Part shown: positions 36,435 to 46,267 of the stretch, in pieces | Position numbering within the stretch: the first letter of the stretch is position 1 | How the letters are laid out: each line of letters starts with the position of its first letter | NCBI GenBank assembly: GCA_022394755.1 | Contig: JAGFCA010000072.1 | Location: forward strand, 1-54,238 | DNA from: Candidatus Poribacteria bacterium | Lineage (GTDB): Bacteria; Poribacteria; WGA-4E; WGA-3G | DNA length: 54,238 bases | Direction of reading: 5' to 3' | Program-made: the position numbers and the translations under genes | Notes under the pieces: generated by a model | What the model was told of the DNA's origin: nothing | Databases searched by the model: none | What the model saw: only the letters and a program-made list of their open reading frames with translations

Positions 36435-38357
36435 CTAAAATGCTCGTTCAATTCCATAAAAAAAATGAGGTTTAATAGTGTTAGGTGGTGTCGGATCAAG
36501 CGGAAATGCTATTTCAAATCGGAATATGCCAGCATCACTTACTTTTGCGAAACTACCTCTTAACCCAAAACCTACACCACGTTTTACATCCTGACCATTA
36601 AATGGGTTATCTGTATCCCATATATATCCAAAATCTATAAAAGAGGTAAGACTCATAATTAATCCAAGGTCTATCGTCCGATTTTTAACAAAAGGTTTAG
36701 CTATGAATGTAGCAAATTTGGTTAATCCATTATTTATACTCTCAAAAATTGATCCGCCACATAATGTACGACTTTCTACACTAAGAAGCATCATTTTTTC
36801 ACCGCTAAACTCCCTGAAAGCATATCCCCGTAGCCCATTATCAGCACCTAATAGAACTTGGCTCTCACCTTGTCTGCCATACTCCATCTCTGATTTGAAT
36901 TGGAATACAATAGTCTGATGTAAATCAATTAAACCATTCTGTCGAAAACCTTTATCGACTCTGTATATATCCCCAGTGTTGAAGACATCACGAATATAAA
37001 ATGTACAATGAGATATTATGTTGGAATGTTCAATCTGGTCTGTAAAACCTGTAGCAAAGCCTATTAATCCAGTAGCAAATAACCGATTCATTCTTTCCCA
37101 ACCAGAGTTAAAAACAACTGAAGTATAAGTCTCAGTTTTCTCTGATCCATATAAAGGTGATGAATACCCTACAGACAAATTATATATTGAACCCGTTATA
37201 AAGTCTTCATCTCCACCCATCGTCCTTAAAAAACGTGTTTGTTTGAATCCAATGTTTCTTCTGCCAAGCGAAATTCCGATACGTTTGATATCTTGATTCA
37301 ATGGGGAAGCACTGGATTGGCTTAGAGATTCTATAGGCTGATAATTCGTTCTGAATGAATCAAACCAAAATCCTAAATAATTCTGATGGTGCCGATCACC
37401 AAAATAACGTTGTATGTTTCCTGAAGCTTTATTTCGTGTTTCTTCAAAGGTATCAGTTCGCATGCCGTGTTCATACCAACGGACTTGATTAATCAATTCA
37501 GAAATACCAAACCTTGCACTCCAACGACTTTTTAGTGAATATTGAGGACGTTCTAACAATACACTCCAAGAATCACCATCTCTATCTTGAATATATTGAC
37601 CATCAAAGTTTAAATGAGAATCAAATAAACGAGGAATTCTATGTTTCATTGTTACAAAACCTCGTGTATTTTCACCAACTTCACTAATCCTTTCATATCT
37701 AATTTGGCTACCTTGGCCGGATCCAAACAGATTTGTTTCCTTCATTTGTAGCAGAAAATAACCCGTCTGATTGTTAATTCCCGGATCAAAAGCACCTGTC
37801 AATGAAAAAAACTCAGTCACAGAAACATGGATAACTACTCCCTGTAAATCTTCATTCCATTCAGATTCAATTTTAGCTGCACCTATATAAGGTTTTTGTC
37901 GTAAGATCCTTTCACTTTCTTTTCTATCTGCTTCTATGAATACATCATCCATCTTGAAAAGTAGTTCTCGAAGGATTATATTTTTTTTGGTCTTATTATT
38001 TCCTGTAAGTGTAAATGAACGGATTCTTCCTTCATCGATAATTATTCTAATGAATACTTCATTATTTATTATGTTTGGAGACTCCCTAACTCTAACATAC
38101 TGGAAACCTTTATTTCGATAGAAATTAGCTATACTTTCTGTATCATTTTTTATGGATTCCTTATCATAGATTTCTCCAATTTTCACATCCATTAAATTTC
38201 GAATCTGTTCTTTATTGAATGATTCATTTCCTGATAAGACAATGCTCTGAATCTGTATTTGTTGATTTGCAAAAACAGATGGATTAAGTGAGTGGAATAG
38301 TCCAAGAATCATTATACTCGTTAGAGTATATGTAGAAATGATATTAACTATATTCAC
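36435..38357 (-). CDS. Omp85-family outer-membrane protein with two POTRA domains
   Basis: 640 aa. After a signal peptide (to about residue 30, ending SVFANQQ) come two POTRA-like units: IQIQSIVLSGNESFNKEQIR with SIANFYRNKGFQYVRV, and IRSFTLTGNNKTKKNIILRE with GVVIHVSVTE. The rest is a 16-strand-type barrel with the Omp85 signature near LGADNGLRGYAFREFSGEKM and GVGFGLRG, and it ends GIERAF with the terminal Phe. Two POTRAs rather than five make it more TamA/TpsB/BamA-like than BamA proper. GTG at 38357, preceded by AGGTAAG, is the likely start; a TTG at 38402 is possible. It immediately follows the vWA gene. Confidence 0.85.
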   Translation of the reverse strand: MNIVNIISTYTLTSIMILGLFHSLNPSVFANQQIQIQSIVLSGNESFNKEQIRNLMDVKIGEIYDKESIKNDTESIANFYRNKGFQYVRVRESPNIINNEVFIRIIIDEGRIRSFTLTGNNKTKKNIILRELLFKMDDVFIEADRKESERILRQKPYIGAAKIESEWNEDLQGVVIHVSVTEFFSLTGAFDPGINNQTGYFLLQMKETNLFGSGQGSQIRYERISEVGENTRGFVTMKHRIPRLFDSHLNFDGQYIQDRDGDSWSVLLERPQYSLKSRWSARFGISELINQVRWYEHGMRTDTFEETRNKASGNIQRYFGDRHHQNYLGFWFDSFRTNYQPIESLSQSSASPLNQDIKRIGISLGRRNIGFKQTRFLRTMGGDEDFITGSIYNLSVGYSSPLYGSEKTETYTSVVFNSGWERMNRLFATGLIGFATGFTDQIEHSNIISHCTFYIRDVFNTGDIYRVDKGFRQNGLIDLHQTIVFQFKSEMEYGRQGESQVLLGADNGLRGYAFREFSGEKMMLLSVESRTLCGGSIFESINNGLTKFATFIAKPFVKNRTIDLGLIMSLTSFIDFGYIWDTDNPFNGQDVKRGVGFGLRGSFAKVSDAGIFRFEIAFPLDPTPPNTIKPHFFYGIERAF

Positions 38358-38402
38358 GTTTCTACTTACCTGATTTAAAAAATACAAATTGAAGATTGTC
38401 AA

Positions 38403-40463
38403 TTATGTGCCAATATTCATCCGATTAGAAAGAAATCCTTCAAACAACAACAGACATACTGCTAAAACTAACAATTCACCCCAGATTTCTCTACCATGTC
38501 TTTGTAAATCTAATGATTTGGAATCAAATTCATCATCTTCTGATTGCTGTGTTTGAGCATTTATCTTTTGGGATGCATCCTTTAGACTTATATGTTCCAA
38601 ATTTGATTCAGAAGGATGTGTATTTACAGCGAAGAATTCTCTATATAGTTTTCCTTGAGACGAAATCTCCACTTGATATATCCCCGGTAGTTCGGTTGAA
38701 TCATATTTCAGTGTACCATCTTCCTGTATTATCACAGCCGTTCCTTCATTCTCATCTATTGAATCCAGAGGTTTTATCCAAGCGGGAAGCCCAAATAAGT
38801 TATTATATTTTCTTGTATACGATTCACCCACCAATATATTCCTTTGCGTTTCATCATGGTTTGCATATAGTACTGTGTTTTGTATCAATGGTAGAAAATA
38901 CGGATTGAGTAAAAGCTCATTTCTTGTCTCAATATCAAGAGCGACATTGAAAAAGAGAATCTTGCTATCCTTCACTTGCTTCTCAATTATAAAAGGTATA
39001 TTGTCATTAAAACTGGCAATTATATTGGAGTCATCAAATAATTCTACTGTCATACCACTATAGAATTGAGGGGCATATTGTCCTGTCAATACTCCTTCAT
39101 CAAAGATTTCAAATATTGGATGTGTTTTATCATATTCTAATATTTTTTTTGGTCTTTCCCATTTCTCAACTTGCTTAAATTCAGCTGGTCCCCATGTGAA
39201 GTTATTCTTATCAGAAACAAAAACAATCAAATCCTTACCTTTTCGGATGAATTCCTTAATTTTATCATCACTTTTCTCTGATATTGACGAAACATCAGTC
39301 AAAAGCAATATATCAATATCATCAAGAGGAAATTCGTCAAAATCACTTAAATGACATGCTATAGGTTCTATCATTGAGGCTTTTCCATGACCCACACTAT
39401 CAGGTGAATTATATAATGGGTTCAATGACAATGTTATGATTTCATTTGAATCACTAACACAAAGAACGCGTAAACTCCCCAGAACTTTGAAGACGAAGTA
39501 TCGATTATTGTCAAGATTTAACCTGTCTGATGTTAACTCAAACGAACCTATATGGTATCCTGCTGTAGAAAAATGATGGTTGATTGACTTGGTAGTTAAC
39601 TCAAATGGATCTAAGGAATAGGATTGTTCTATATGTTTTTTATTCTGAATAAACATAGAGAGTGTCGTTTGTGTTAATCGAGTATCTGAATGATTGTTGG
39701 TTCTGATATTTAAGTATAATGGTAAATCTACTCCTATTAGATGTTGTGATGGAGATATTTCTTCAATATTTGTATTATGGGAATTATTACTACTTAATGA
39801 AATAAGAAAAATACGCGAACCTGAGACATTAGGAATCTGATCCCAATTTTCCCAACCGTTTTTTGTAAAATCAGAGATTAGATATAATTCTCTATTCGTC
39901 TGATTTGACATTGATAGAATCTTATGTGCCATTTCAATACTTGGTTGTACATTAGTATCACGAGTTGATACTTTGGCATCATTTACGGATTTGAGTACAC
40001 CACTGATATCGGGAGTAAGTTCATTAAAAATAGGTTTTGGTATATCAGACATTAAAATAACTGATGCAGAATCTCCGTTTCTTAATGAATTTAGGATTTC
40101 ATTTGCTTTTCTCTTAGCTTTATCAAACCTAACCCCATCAATATCTTGATAAGCCATACTGAATGAATTATCTAATACAATAACAACATCTGTTTTTGCA
40201 CGGACTGCTGCAAGAGGTAAACCAAGAGTAAGAAAAGGACGGGCGAGTGCGAGTGCAATTAAGGCTATAATTAACATTCGCAGGATAAGGATAAGAAGAT
40301 GTTTGAAATAGAGTCGCTTTACACTTTGACGATGGGCAGTAACAAGGAACATTAGGCTACTAAAATCTATGGTAACTGCTTGACGACGATTCCAAAGATG
40401 AATTAGAAGGGGTATTCCAGCAGCTAATATGCCGAACAAAAATAGAGGATTTAGAAAAGCCAA
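38403..40463 (-). CDS. BatA-like membrane protein with von Willebrand A domain
   Basis: 686 aa. The start AFLNPLFLFGILAAGIPLLI, HLWNRRQAV is the N-terminal BatA/aerotolerance-regulator domain with two membrane helices (to about 80). Then comes a vWA domain with an intact MIDAS start, DNSFSM (Asp98, Ser100, Ser102). A long beta-rich periplasmic-type region follows, and one helix at the C-terminus (ELLVLAVCLLLFEGFL). TTG start at 40463 with GGAG upstream; family members begin at exactly this residue. BatA-type proteins work with MoxR ATPases, but none is encoded here; the neighbours are a transglutaminase-like protein and an Omp85 protein. Confidence 0.87.
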   Translation of the reverse strand: MAFLNPLFLFGILAAGIPLLIHLWNRRQAVTIDFSSLMFLVTAHRQSVKRLYFKHLLILILRMLIIALIALALARPFLTLGLPLAAVRAKTDVVIVLDNSFSMAYQDIDGVRFDKAKRKANEILNSLRNGDSASVILMSDIPKPIFNELTPDISGVLKSVNDAKVSTRDTNVQPSIEMAHKILSMSNQTNRELYLISDFTKNGWENWDQIPNVSGSRIFLISLSSNNSHNTNIEEISPSQHLIGVDLPLYLNIRTNNHSDTRLTQTTLSMFIQNKKHIEQSYSLDPFELTTKSINHHFSTAGYHIGSFELTSDRLNLDNNRYFVFKVLGSLRVLCVSDSNEIITLSLNPLYNSPDSVGHGKASMIEPIACHLSDFDEFPLDDIDILLLTDVSSISEKSDDKIKEFIRKGKDLIVFVSDKNNFTWGPAEFKQVEKWERPKKILEYDKTHPIFEIFDEGVLTGQYAPQFYSGMTVELFDDSNIIASFNDNIPFIIEKQVKDSKILFFNVALDIETRNELLLNPYFLPLIQNTVLYANHDETQRNILVGESYTRKYNNLFGLPAWIKPLDSIDENEGTAVIIQEDGTLKYDSTELPGIYQVEISSQGKLYREFFAVNTHPSESNLEHISLKDASQKINAQTQQSEDDEFDSKSLDLQRHGREIWGELLVLAVCLLLFEGFLSNRMNIGT

Positions 40464-40554
40464 TAGAGAATTACTCCGTAATGTTACTTGTTAATGTCAA
40501 TGTTAAAGTTTATTATACAGAATATTAAATTCTTTTCAGTAATTAAAATATGTG

Positions 40555-42057
40555 CTATTCTCGGATATTTATTTCAAGTCGATTCATTGTTCGAAAACTA
40601 CCTTCAACGAATTCTATCATAGTATTTGATTCAAGGATACTACCACCAAGTTGTATGTGGTTTGCATCCGCAATTTCCTGACCAATTGATGGATCCATCT
40701 GTACCCATCTACCAACATATACCTCTGGCCAGAAATGATAATAGTAACCACCGCCAGAATAGATTAAGCCGGTACATATTCGTGATGGAATCCCGACTGA
40801 TCGAGCTAATGCAATCAATAAGACTGTATGTTCCGTACAATCTCCAGATTTAGTTTCAAGTGTTCTCAGTGAAGTACTATACCCTCCACTTAGATTCTTA
40901 TCTGTAATTGTCTTGTATACCCATTTAGATAGTTTTTTAGCGGCTCTCCATGAGTTAACCTCACCATTAATTACTAATTCTGCACTATTCTTGATTTGCT
41001 CATTATCTGATTCTATATATGTACTTGGAGTAAGAAACTCAGAGAAAGCAGAATCCTGGATTGGTAAATTTAAGCAATCTTTTTCATCTATACCAGTAAC
41101 CTGAATACTTAAAACTCCACCACGTTCGTCTGTTAATTCAAAACTCTGTCTATGATTATCTACAATTAAATCGATAATATTACCATTTGTAAGCTTTAAT
41201 TCAGCCACAAGACTGGATGCACCTGTTGTTGCACGCTTTCCTGTAGGAACAATCCTACTTTGCAACATAATATCTATCTCATCAGTATTTCCTATAGCTG
41301 TAGTTTTGCTGGTTTTTGTTGCTACCATAGCAAGACCCATCATATCAGTTGAATTCTTGTAAGTAATTCCATCTTCAGTGATCCAGATTCGAGTGTTTAT
41401 TCCTCCGAGAATGTCCAGTTGTGTTTCAATGAGGAAGACATCTAATACTTGTGATTGGAAATTTAGTTTTTCTTTTCCTATAACATTCAATTTAGATCTA
41501 ACTGGTTTAAGTAAATCAAAACTGAATGTATGGTAGTCAAGTTTTTCACCAACTTTCAGCTTATTTTTTGCAAGTAGATATTCTACAGCCGCTGTTTCTG
41601 ATATTGTTTCATTTGGGATCTCAACTTCAACTTCTGTAGTTTTCCCATTTAAAGTTGTTGAGATATATGCAATGTCATCAATTATTTTTCCTTGTATGTG
41701 TTTTTCACCAGATTCATTTGAAGTAGAAAAAAAATAACGTGGTCTTAACTGTGAATCTAAGTATTCAATTCGGTTTGACTCAATAGTGAATTTCTTTCCT
41801 AAACCGGATAGTTCCATATTAATATCAGTCTTAATCCGTAACATTTCTTGATTATTGTATATAGCTTTTTCAAAATAAGAATGTACAAAACCGATCTTTT
41901 TATTCATTAACTGTAAATTATACCAATGTTCTTGTGGTTTTTCGTACATCATATCAAAATCCAATTTATCCATCTCCAAAGAATTTGTATTTTGTATAAG
42001 GATCATTAAATTAAAAAGGCATAAAAGCGATACCACTATTCTCGTATATAATTTCAT
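40555..42057 (-). CDS. Secreted transglutaminase-like protein
   Basis: 500 aa. Signal peptide (about 1-27, MKLYTRIVVSLLCLFNLMIL), then a 300-residue beta-rich region, then a transglutaminase/protease-like domain with a complete Cys-His-Asp triad: Cys407 in SGDCTEHTVLLIALARSVGI, His441 in YYYHFWPEVYV and Asp455 in WVQMDPSIG. Such domains are cysteine peptidases or cross-linking enzymes acting outside the cytoplasm; the arrangement resembles the DUF3488/TgpA-associated transglutaminases that travel with BatA-type vWA genes. It is the first gene before the BatA/vWA gene, 91 bp upstream. Confidence 0.87.
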   Translation of the reverse strand: MKLYTRIVVSLLCLFNLMILIQNTNSLEMDKLDFDMMYEKPQEHWYNLQLMNKKIGFVHSYFEKAIYNNQEMLRIKTDINMELSGLGKKFTIESNRIEYLDSQLRPRYFFSTSNESGEKHIQGKIIDDIAYISTTLNGKTTEVEVEIPNETISETAAVEYLLAKNKLKVGEKLDYHTFSFDLLKPVRSKLNVIGKEKLNFQSQVLDVFLIETQLDILGGINTRIWITEDGITYKNSTDMMGLAMVATKTSKTTAIGNTDEIDIMLQSRIVPTGKRATTGASSLVAELKLTNGNIIDLIVDNHRQSFELTDERGGVLSIQVTGIDEKDCLNLPIQDSAFSEFLTPSTYIESDNEQIKNSAELVINGEVNSWRAAKKLSKWVYKTITDKNLSGGYSTSLRTLETKSGDCTEHTVLLIALARSVGIPSRICTGLIYSGGGYYYHFWPEVYVGRWVQMDPSIGQEIADANHIQLGGSILESNTMIEFVEGSFRTMNRLEINIRE

Positions 42058-42192
42058 TTTGAATCCTGCTATTGTATGTGTTTTAATTTTGTATTTTAAT
42101 TATTCTGTTCTCTCAAATAGTTAGAATATTGTGTAATATGAGATTGATAATCGAATCTAAACTTCATAGAGTTTAAAATAGAACTCTTATAG

Positions 42193-42789
42193 CTATGATA
42201 ACATAGCCATAGATACAGTATGTGTTTTTCTTTGCTTTACTTTTTTATAATTTCCAAATGTTGAAATAAAATTTCTTTTGATAAACTCTTTTAAACCAGC
42301 AATTGTAACAACATATAACTTGCCATTTTCATTTAGGAAACGTTTGGCATCGTTGAAGAAAATTCTGATAAGTTCATTCCCTACATTAGCGGGTAAATTC
42401 GAAGCAATTATATCAAATTTGATATCAGGTACATGGCTAAAACCGTTGCTTAAATAAACATGACAGTTTTCTAACTTGTTATTTTCTATGTTCTTTCGAG
42501 CGTAATCTACTGCAACAAAATCCTTGTCGACCATATACACTTCTGAAGGTGATGCACATTTAGCCATGGAAATTCCAACTGCCCCATATCCACACCCAAG
42601 GTCTAAACAGATATCATCTGAATTAATTTCAAGGCAATCTATCAACAATCTTGTTCCAGAGTCAATGTTCTTTGGTGAGAACAATCCCCAAGTCGTGTTA
42701 AAACTAAGATCAATACCTCTGATTTGTGATGTAAACGATATATCCGTTAGAGTATTCATTTTTCTGATATTAGTTTCTTTTACTACCAC
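42193..42789 (-). CDS. Class I SAM-dependent methyltransferase, RsmC/small-MT type
   Basis: 198 aa. FNTTWGLFSPKNIDSGTRLL is the MTS-domain opening, LDLGCGYGAVGISMAK the SAM-binding motif I, and EVYMVDKD motif II. The catalytic motif that is usually NPP reads IIASNLPANVG, so it is NLPA here. RsmC-like enzymes methylate rRNA or tRNA bases; the altered motif makes the target uncertain. The GTG at 42789 overlaps the end of the dehydrogenase gene by 7 nt; an ATG at 42759 is the alternative. Confidence 0.8.
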   Translation of the reverse strand: MVVKETNIRKMNTLTDISFTSQIRGIDLSFNTTWGLFSPKNIDSGTRLLIDCLEINSDDICLDLGCGYGAVGISMAKCASPSEVYMVDKDFVAVDYARKNIENNKLENCHVYLSNGFSHVPDIKFDIIASNLPANVGNELIRIFFNDAKRFLNENGKLYVVTIAGLKEFIKRNFISTFGNYKKVKQRKTHTVSMAMLS

Positions 42790-43742
42790 TTAATCAAAAC
42801 TCCAAGTGTCTCACCAGGGGTATTCCATAACAGATCAAAAGCACCTTTCGCATCAGTATAATCAAAACGGTGAGTGATCATATCAGAAGCACGAATTATC
42901 CCCTTCTGTATCTTCTGGATTGCTCTTTGAGTTATTTGAGAACGGGGTTCTTCAGTTAGTATCCCTGCAACAAGTCTCTTACTCATCATCTTTGAAGAGT
43001 ATAAGGGTAATGGTTTTTGTTGATATAATGCAATGAGTTGAATTATACCAAATTGTCTGACCATATCCTGCGCTTGTTCAAATGACTTTACACCTGCATG
43101 TCCCCCAACACAATCTATAACTAAGTCAGCACCCTTGCCATTCGTAAGTTGTCGCACAGCATCAACTGGATTTTCATTCTCAGCATTTATCGATACATCT
43201 GCTCCAAGTTGTTCAGATAGTGCACATCGATATGCTAATGCATCTACAGTGATAATCTTTTCTGGTGAATAGTCCTTTAGTACTTGCATCATTAGACTTC
43301 CAACTAAACCTTGCCCCAATATAACAACTGTATTTCCTGCCTTTATACCTGAAGAATCTGCCCAAGCAACAGAACTTGTAGCAAGAGGTAGAAATGTACC
43401 TTCTTCATAAGATATATCAGATGGTAGTTTTATAATTCGATCATCTGATTTATTTGGTTCACCAATTGCATATTGTGCATGAGGGGCGACAACCATAACT
43501 CTATCATTGATATTAACATCATCCACTTCACTACCAACCTGATCTACTATTCCGGTGAGGGAATATCCCATTATAGATGGAGAAACTGCTTCCTCAAGAA
43601 TATATCGTCTAAAAAGTTCTGATCCCCGGCTGATTAAAGTTGTGTCAGTCTTAACACGGACTTGCTCTTGATTAATTTCTGGGTCAGGAACGGTTTCAAG
43701 TTGGATGTTTCCGAATCCTTCAGGTTTTATTACTTGTATCAT
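42783..43742 (-). CDS. Zinc-type medium-chain alcohol dehydrogenase family protein
   Basis: 319 aa. GroES-like N-terminal domain (IQLETVPDPEINQEQVRVKT, LISRGSELFRRY, GYSLTGIVDQVGSEV) and a Rossmann domain with VVILGQGLVGSLMMQ and ADLVIDCVGGHAGVKS. The catalytic zinc Cys and the four-Cys structural zinc loop of classical ADHs are absent, as in the bacteriochlorophyllide/threonine-DH-like branch often called zinc-binding dehydrogenase. It probably oxidises or reduces a polyol or sugar. Overlaps the methyltransferase gene; 45 bp after the propeller lipoprotein. Confidence 0.87.
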   Translation of the reverse strand: MIQVIKPEGFGNIQLETVPDPEINQEQVRVKTDTTLISRGSELFRRYILEEAVSPSIMGYSLTGIVDQVGSEVDDVNINDRVMVVAPHAQYAIGEPNKSDDRIIKLPSDISYEEGTFLPLATSSVAWADSSGIKAGNTVVILGQGLVGSLMMQVLKDYSPEKIITVDALAYRCALSEQLGADVSINAENENPVDAVRQLTNGKGADLVIDCVGGHAGVKSFEQAQDMVRQFGIIQLIALYQQKPLPLYSSKMMSKRLVAGILTEEPRSQITQRAIQKIQKGIIRASDMITHRFDYTDAKGAFDLLWNTPGETLGVLIKW

Positions 43743-43787
43743 AGTTTATAACCTTTATAGATGAGAATCTGTTTTGATTTATACTGT

Positions 43788-45143
43788 TTATCGAAGAAGT
43801 GTTACTATGTCCTTTCGTGTTTTTGGTTGATTTAGATCCATCAAATAAATTTGGAAAGTATCTGTTCTGTCAGAAACAAAAGCTAAATACTTTCCATCAG
43901 GTGAAAAGGTGGGTTGTATTGATCTACCGATTCCACTTGTTATTTTACGTTCATTTTTACCGTTTGAATCAATCATATAGATTTCCCAATCCGCATCTCT
44001 TGCTGATACAAATGCAATCGACTTTCCATCAGGTGAAACAGATGGATTATAGCAGTCATAAGGGTTTGGGTTAAAATGTTGTTCGTTCGTACCATCTATA
44101 GATATTGTATACAATTGATTTACAGATTCATTTCGTGAAGATACAAAAATGATCTTTTCATTATTTGGAAAGAATGCTGGACTTCCTTCATCAGATTCAG
44201 AATTGGTAATCCTTGTTGGATTTATGCTTTCGGACTTAATCTTTGTCAAATCCAATCCATCAAGATCCAGTAAATATAATTCTAAATTACCATCTGTGTT
44301 TGATTCGTAGACAACTCTATTTGAAGATAATGAAGAGCGAGGAACTCTCGCTCCAAAACTTATAGGTATTACTGATACAGTGTTTTTGTTATATATATGT
44401 GTAATATTGAACCCAGTATATATAGGGGTAGATCCGCTACTATGTATCAATATTTTTACTTCTCGAGATGATTTAGGTTCGCTACTATAGAAAAGATAAT
44501 CTGTAGATTTTAGATATGTAGGTGAACTATCATTGAAATCTGATGAATATGTCACTCGTCGTATAATTCTGCCGTTTAAATCCATCAGATAGATTTCACT
44601 GTTATCACCTCTAAAGGACGCAAATGCAATTTGATTGCTATCTGGAGAAAATGATGGTGAATAGTTATCTGAATTATGATGTGTTAATTGTTTTGTATGA
44701 AAACTATCTCCTACAAGTTCAATAATTTGTTGTATTATCTTTTCATCTGTAGTACTAACAAATATTAATTTTAGCACCTTAAACGCAGAATCTCTATCTC
44801 CATAGATTAGAAATGTACGTGCTAATTCTAATCTGGCTTCAATTCGAAGTAAAGGTTTTCCAGAAGAATAAAGTGATGACTTCTGAAATTGCTGGACTGC
44901 TTCATTATAACGTCCCAACTGTTTATAAGCTCTTCCAAGTAACATATATGCATTCGGGTCATTATCAGATTCTTCAATATAGGGTAATAACAATTCAATT
45001 GCTTTATAACTTTCTCCATTTGATAACAGTTTTTCAGAATGTTTTAGCGTGTTCGAATTACATCCAAGAAGAATTAATATAAAGAGAAATGAATTAAGTA
45101 GATAGATTGATCGAACAAGCTTTTGACTGATGATCTTTATCAT
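43788..45143 (-). CDS. TPR and TolB-like propeller lipoprotein
   Basis: 451 aa. The lipobox LILLGC (about residue 28) marks a lipoprotein. Residues 35-125 hold TPR-type helices (YKAIELLLPYIEESDNDPNA, AYKQLGRYNEAVQQFQKSSL), and from about 155 there are PD40/WD40-like propeller repeats: SPDSNQIAFASFRGDNSEIY, FPNNEKIIFVSSRNESVNQL, SPDGKSIAFVSARDADWEIY and SPDGKYLAFVSDRTDTFQIY. The repeats resemble the TolB propeller. It is likely anchored at a membrane as a scaffold or binding protein; no enzymatic residues are seen. Confidence 0.88.
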   Translation of the reverse strand: MIKIISQKLVRSIYLLNSFLFILILLGCNSNTLKHSEKLLSNGESYKAIELLLPYIEESDNDPNAYMLLGRAYKQLGRYNEAVQQFQKSSLYSSGKPLLRIEARLELARTFLIYGDRDSAFKVLKLIFVSTTDEKIIQQIIELVGDSFHTKQLTHHNSDNYSPSFSPDSNQIAFASFRGDNSEIYLMDLNGRIIRRVTYSSDFNDSSPTYLKSTDYLFYSSEPKSSREVKILIHSSGSTPIYTGFNITHIYNKNTVSVIPISFGARVPRSSLSSNRVVYESNTDGNLELYLLDLDGLDLTKIKSESINPTRITNSESDEGSPAFFPNNEKIIFVSSRNESVNQLYTISIDGTNEQHFNPNPYDCYNPSVSPDGKSIAFVSARDADWEIYMIDSNGKNERKITSGIGRSIQPTFSPDGKYLAFVSDRTDTFQIYLMDLNQPKTRKDIVTLLR

Positions 45144-45238
45144 ATTTAACCGGATGATGCTACGATTTTAGTCAATTGAGATAACTAAATGAATAATTGA
45201 AGAATATGATGGAATGAATCAGGAGAGAATTACAATGA

Positions 45239-45691
45239 TTAACTAAATTTCGGTTTGCCTTTCCTGGTGGAAGAAACAGCATAAATCCAACATATCAATC
45301 CTTGTATTAATGAAGTGACTTTTAGTTTCCAAGAAGGACGATACATAATTATTTTACCACTGTCTAATGTCCATAAATGTATTGACCCTTCATTATTGAA
45401 ATTAACATCTGTATTAGTGTGAATGATTTTTTTATTCTCAGCGTAAAAGTTAAACTGAAGTAGATCTTTCCATTCCTTGACAGGATATGAATTAAGATAG
45501 AAAAAACCAACAGCGGAAAGAAATCCAATGAGAATGATAATCGCTTTGAAATACTGTCCTAAGTACAATTGTCCAAGTCCAGGAAAAAGAACTGAAAGTA
45601 CCATGGCTGGATATGATCTAGTAATATGTATATTCGTATTTCCACTGACAACTTCAGTATTCACAACAAGTCTCTTATTTGATTCTGACAT
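45239..45691 (-). CDS. Small membrane protein with PGLGQLYLGQ motif
   Basis: 150 aa. PAMVLSVLFPGLGQLYLGQY followed by FKAIIILIGFLSAVGFFYLN resembles the TM2/DUF5683-type helical hairpin; a second hydrophobic segment (VTSLIQGLICWIYAVSSTR) lies at the C-terminus. Between them is a polar loop with a beta-like stretch (IHLWTLDSGKIIMYRP). Function unknown. It starts 3 nt after the stop of the EamA-like gene, so the two are probably translated together. Confidence 0.75.
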   Translation of the reverse strand: MSESNKRLVVNTEVVSGNTNIHITRSYPAMVLSVLFPGLGQLYLGQYFKAIIILIGFLSAVGFFYLNSYPVKEWKDLLQFNFYAENKKIIHTNTDVNFNNEGSIHLWTLDSGKIIMYRPSWKLKVTSLIQGLICWIYAVSSTRKGKPKFS

Positions 45692-45694
45692 TGA

Positions 45695-46063
45695 TTACCC
45701 GTCTCCTTGAGCTACCAAATATACACCAATACAAATAATTATTGCACCGATTATTCGAACAACGGGTATAGATTCTTTAAAGAATATACGAGAGAAAGGA
45801 ATTGCCATAACATACCCTAAACTTAACATTGGATAGGCTATACTGAGTTTCACACGTGATAGTATCACCAACCAGACAAATGTCGTAAAACCGTATATTG
45901 AAATTCCACCAATTACATAAGGATTCCAAATAATCTGTGTAAATTTTGAGAGAAAAACTTTAAGATTATTGATTTCTCCTACCTTAGTAACACCTTGTTT
46001 TAACAGTATCTGTCCAATGACAGTCAAGAACACATTAAATGTTAGTAGAATGTAATCTTTCAT
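45695..46063 (-). CDS. EamA/DMT-type small transporter
   Basis: 122 aa with four membrane helices, the half-size form of drug/metabolite transporters (like EmrE or ArnE/ArnF). VFLTVIGQILLKQGVTKVG is the first helix, WLVILSRVKLSIAYPMLSLG the third, and SIPVVRIIGAIIICIGVYLV the last. Such proteins act as dimers and export lipophilic cations or flip lipid-linked sugars. The Glu typical of EmrE helix 1 is not seen, which favours the ArnE-like or EamA-like branch. Confidence 0.8.
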   Translation of the reverse strand: MKDYILLTFNVFLTVIGQILLKQGVTKVGEINNLKVFLSKFTQIIWNPYVIGGISIYGFTTFVWLVILSRVKLSIAYPMLSLGYVMAIPFSRIFFKESIPVVRIIGAIIICIGVYLVAQGDG

Positions 46064-46267
46064 AGTGATATTATACCATATCTATCGTAGTTAAGCAAAA
46101 TAGGCATAGGGTGAGAAAACTCTTAGTCAAATTTAAACAAGGTAATTTTTTATTACCCACACATTTATGAATAACTTCTGTAATACTGTGAAAATATCAT
46201 CAAAAACCTGAATTCTGTTGCATTTAATATAGAAACACATTAAAATTCTGTAATAATGGAGGTTAAT

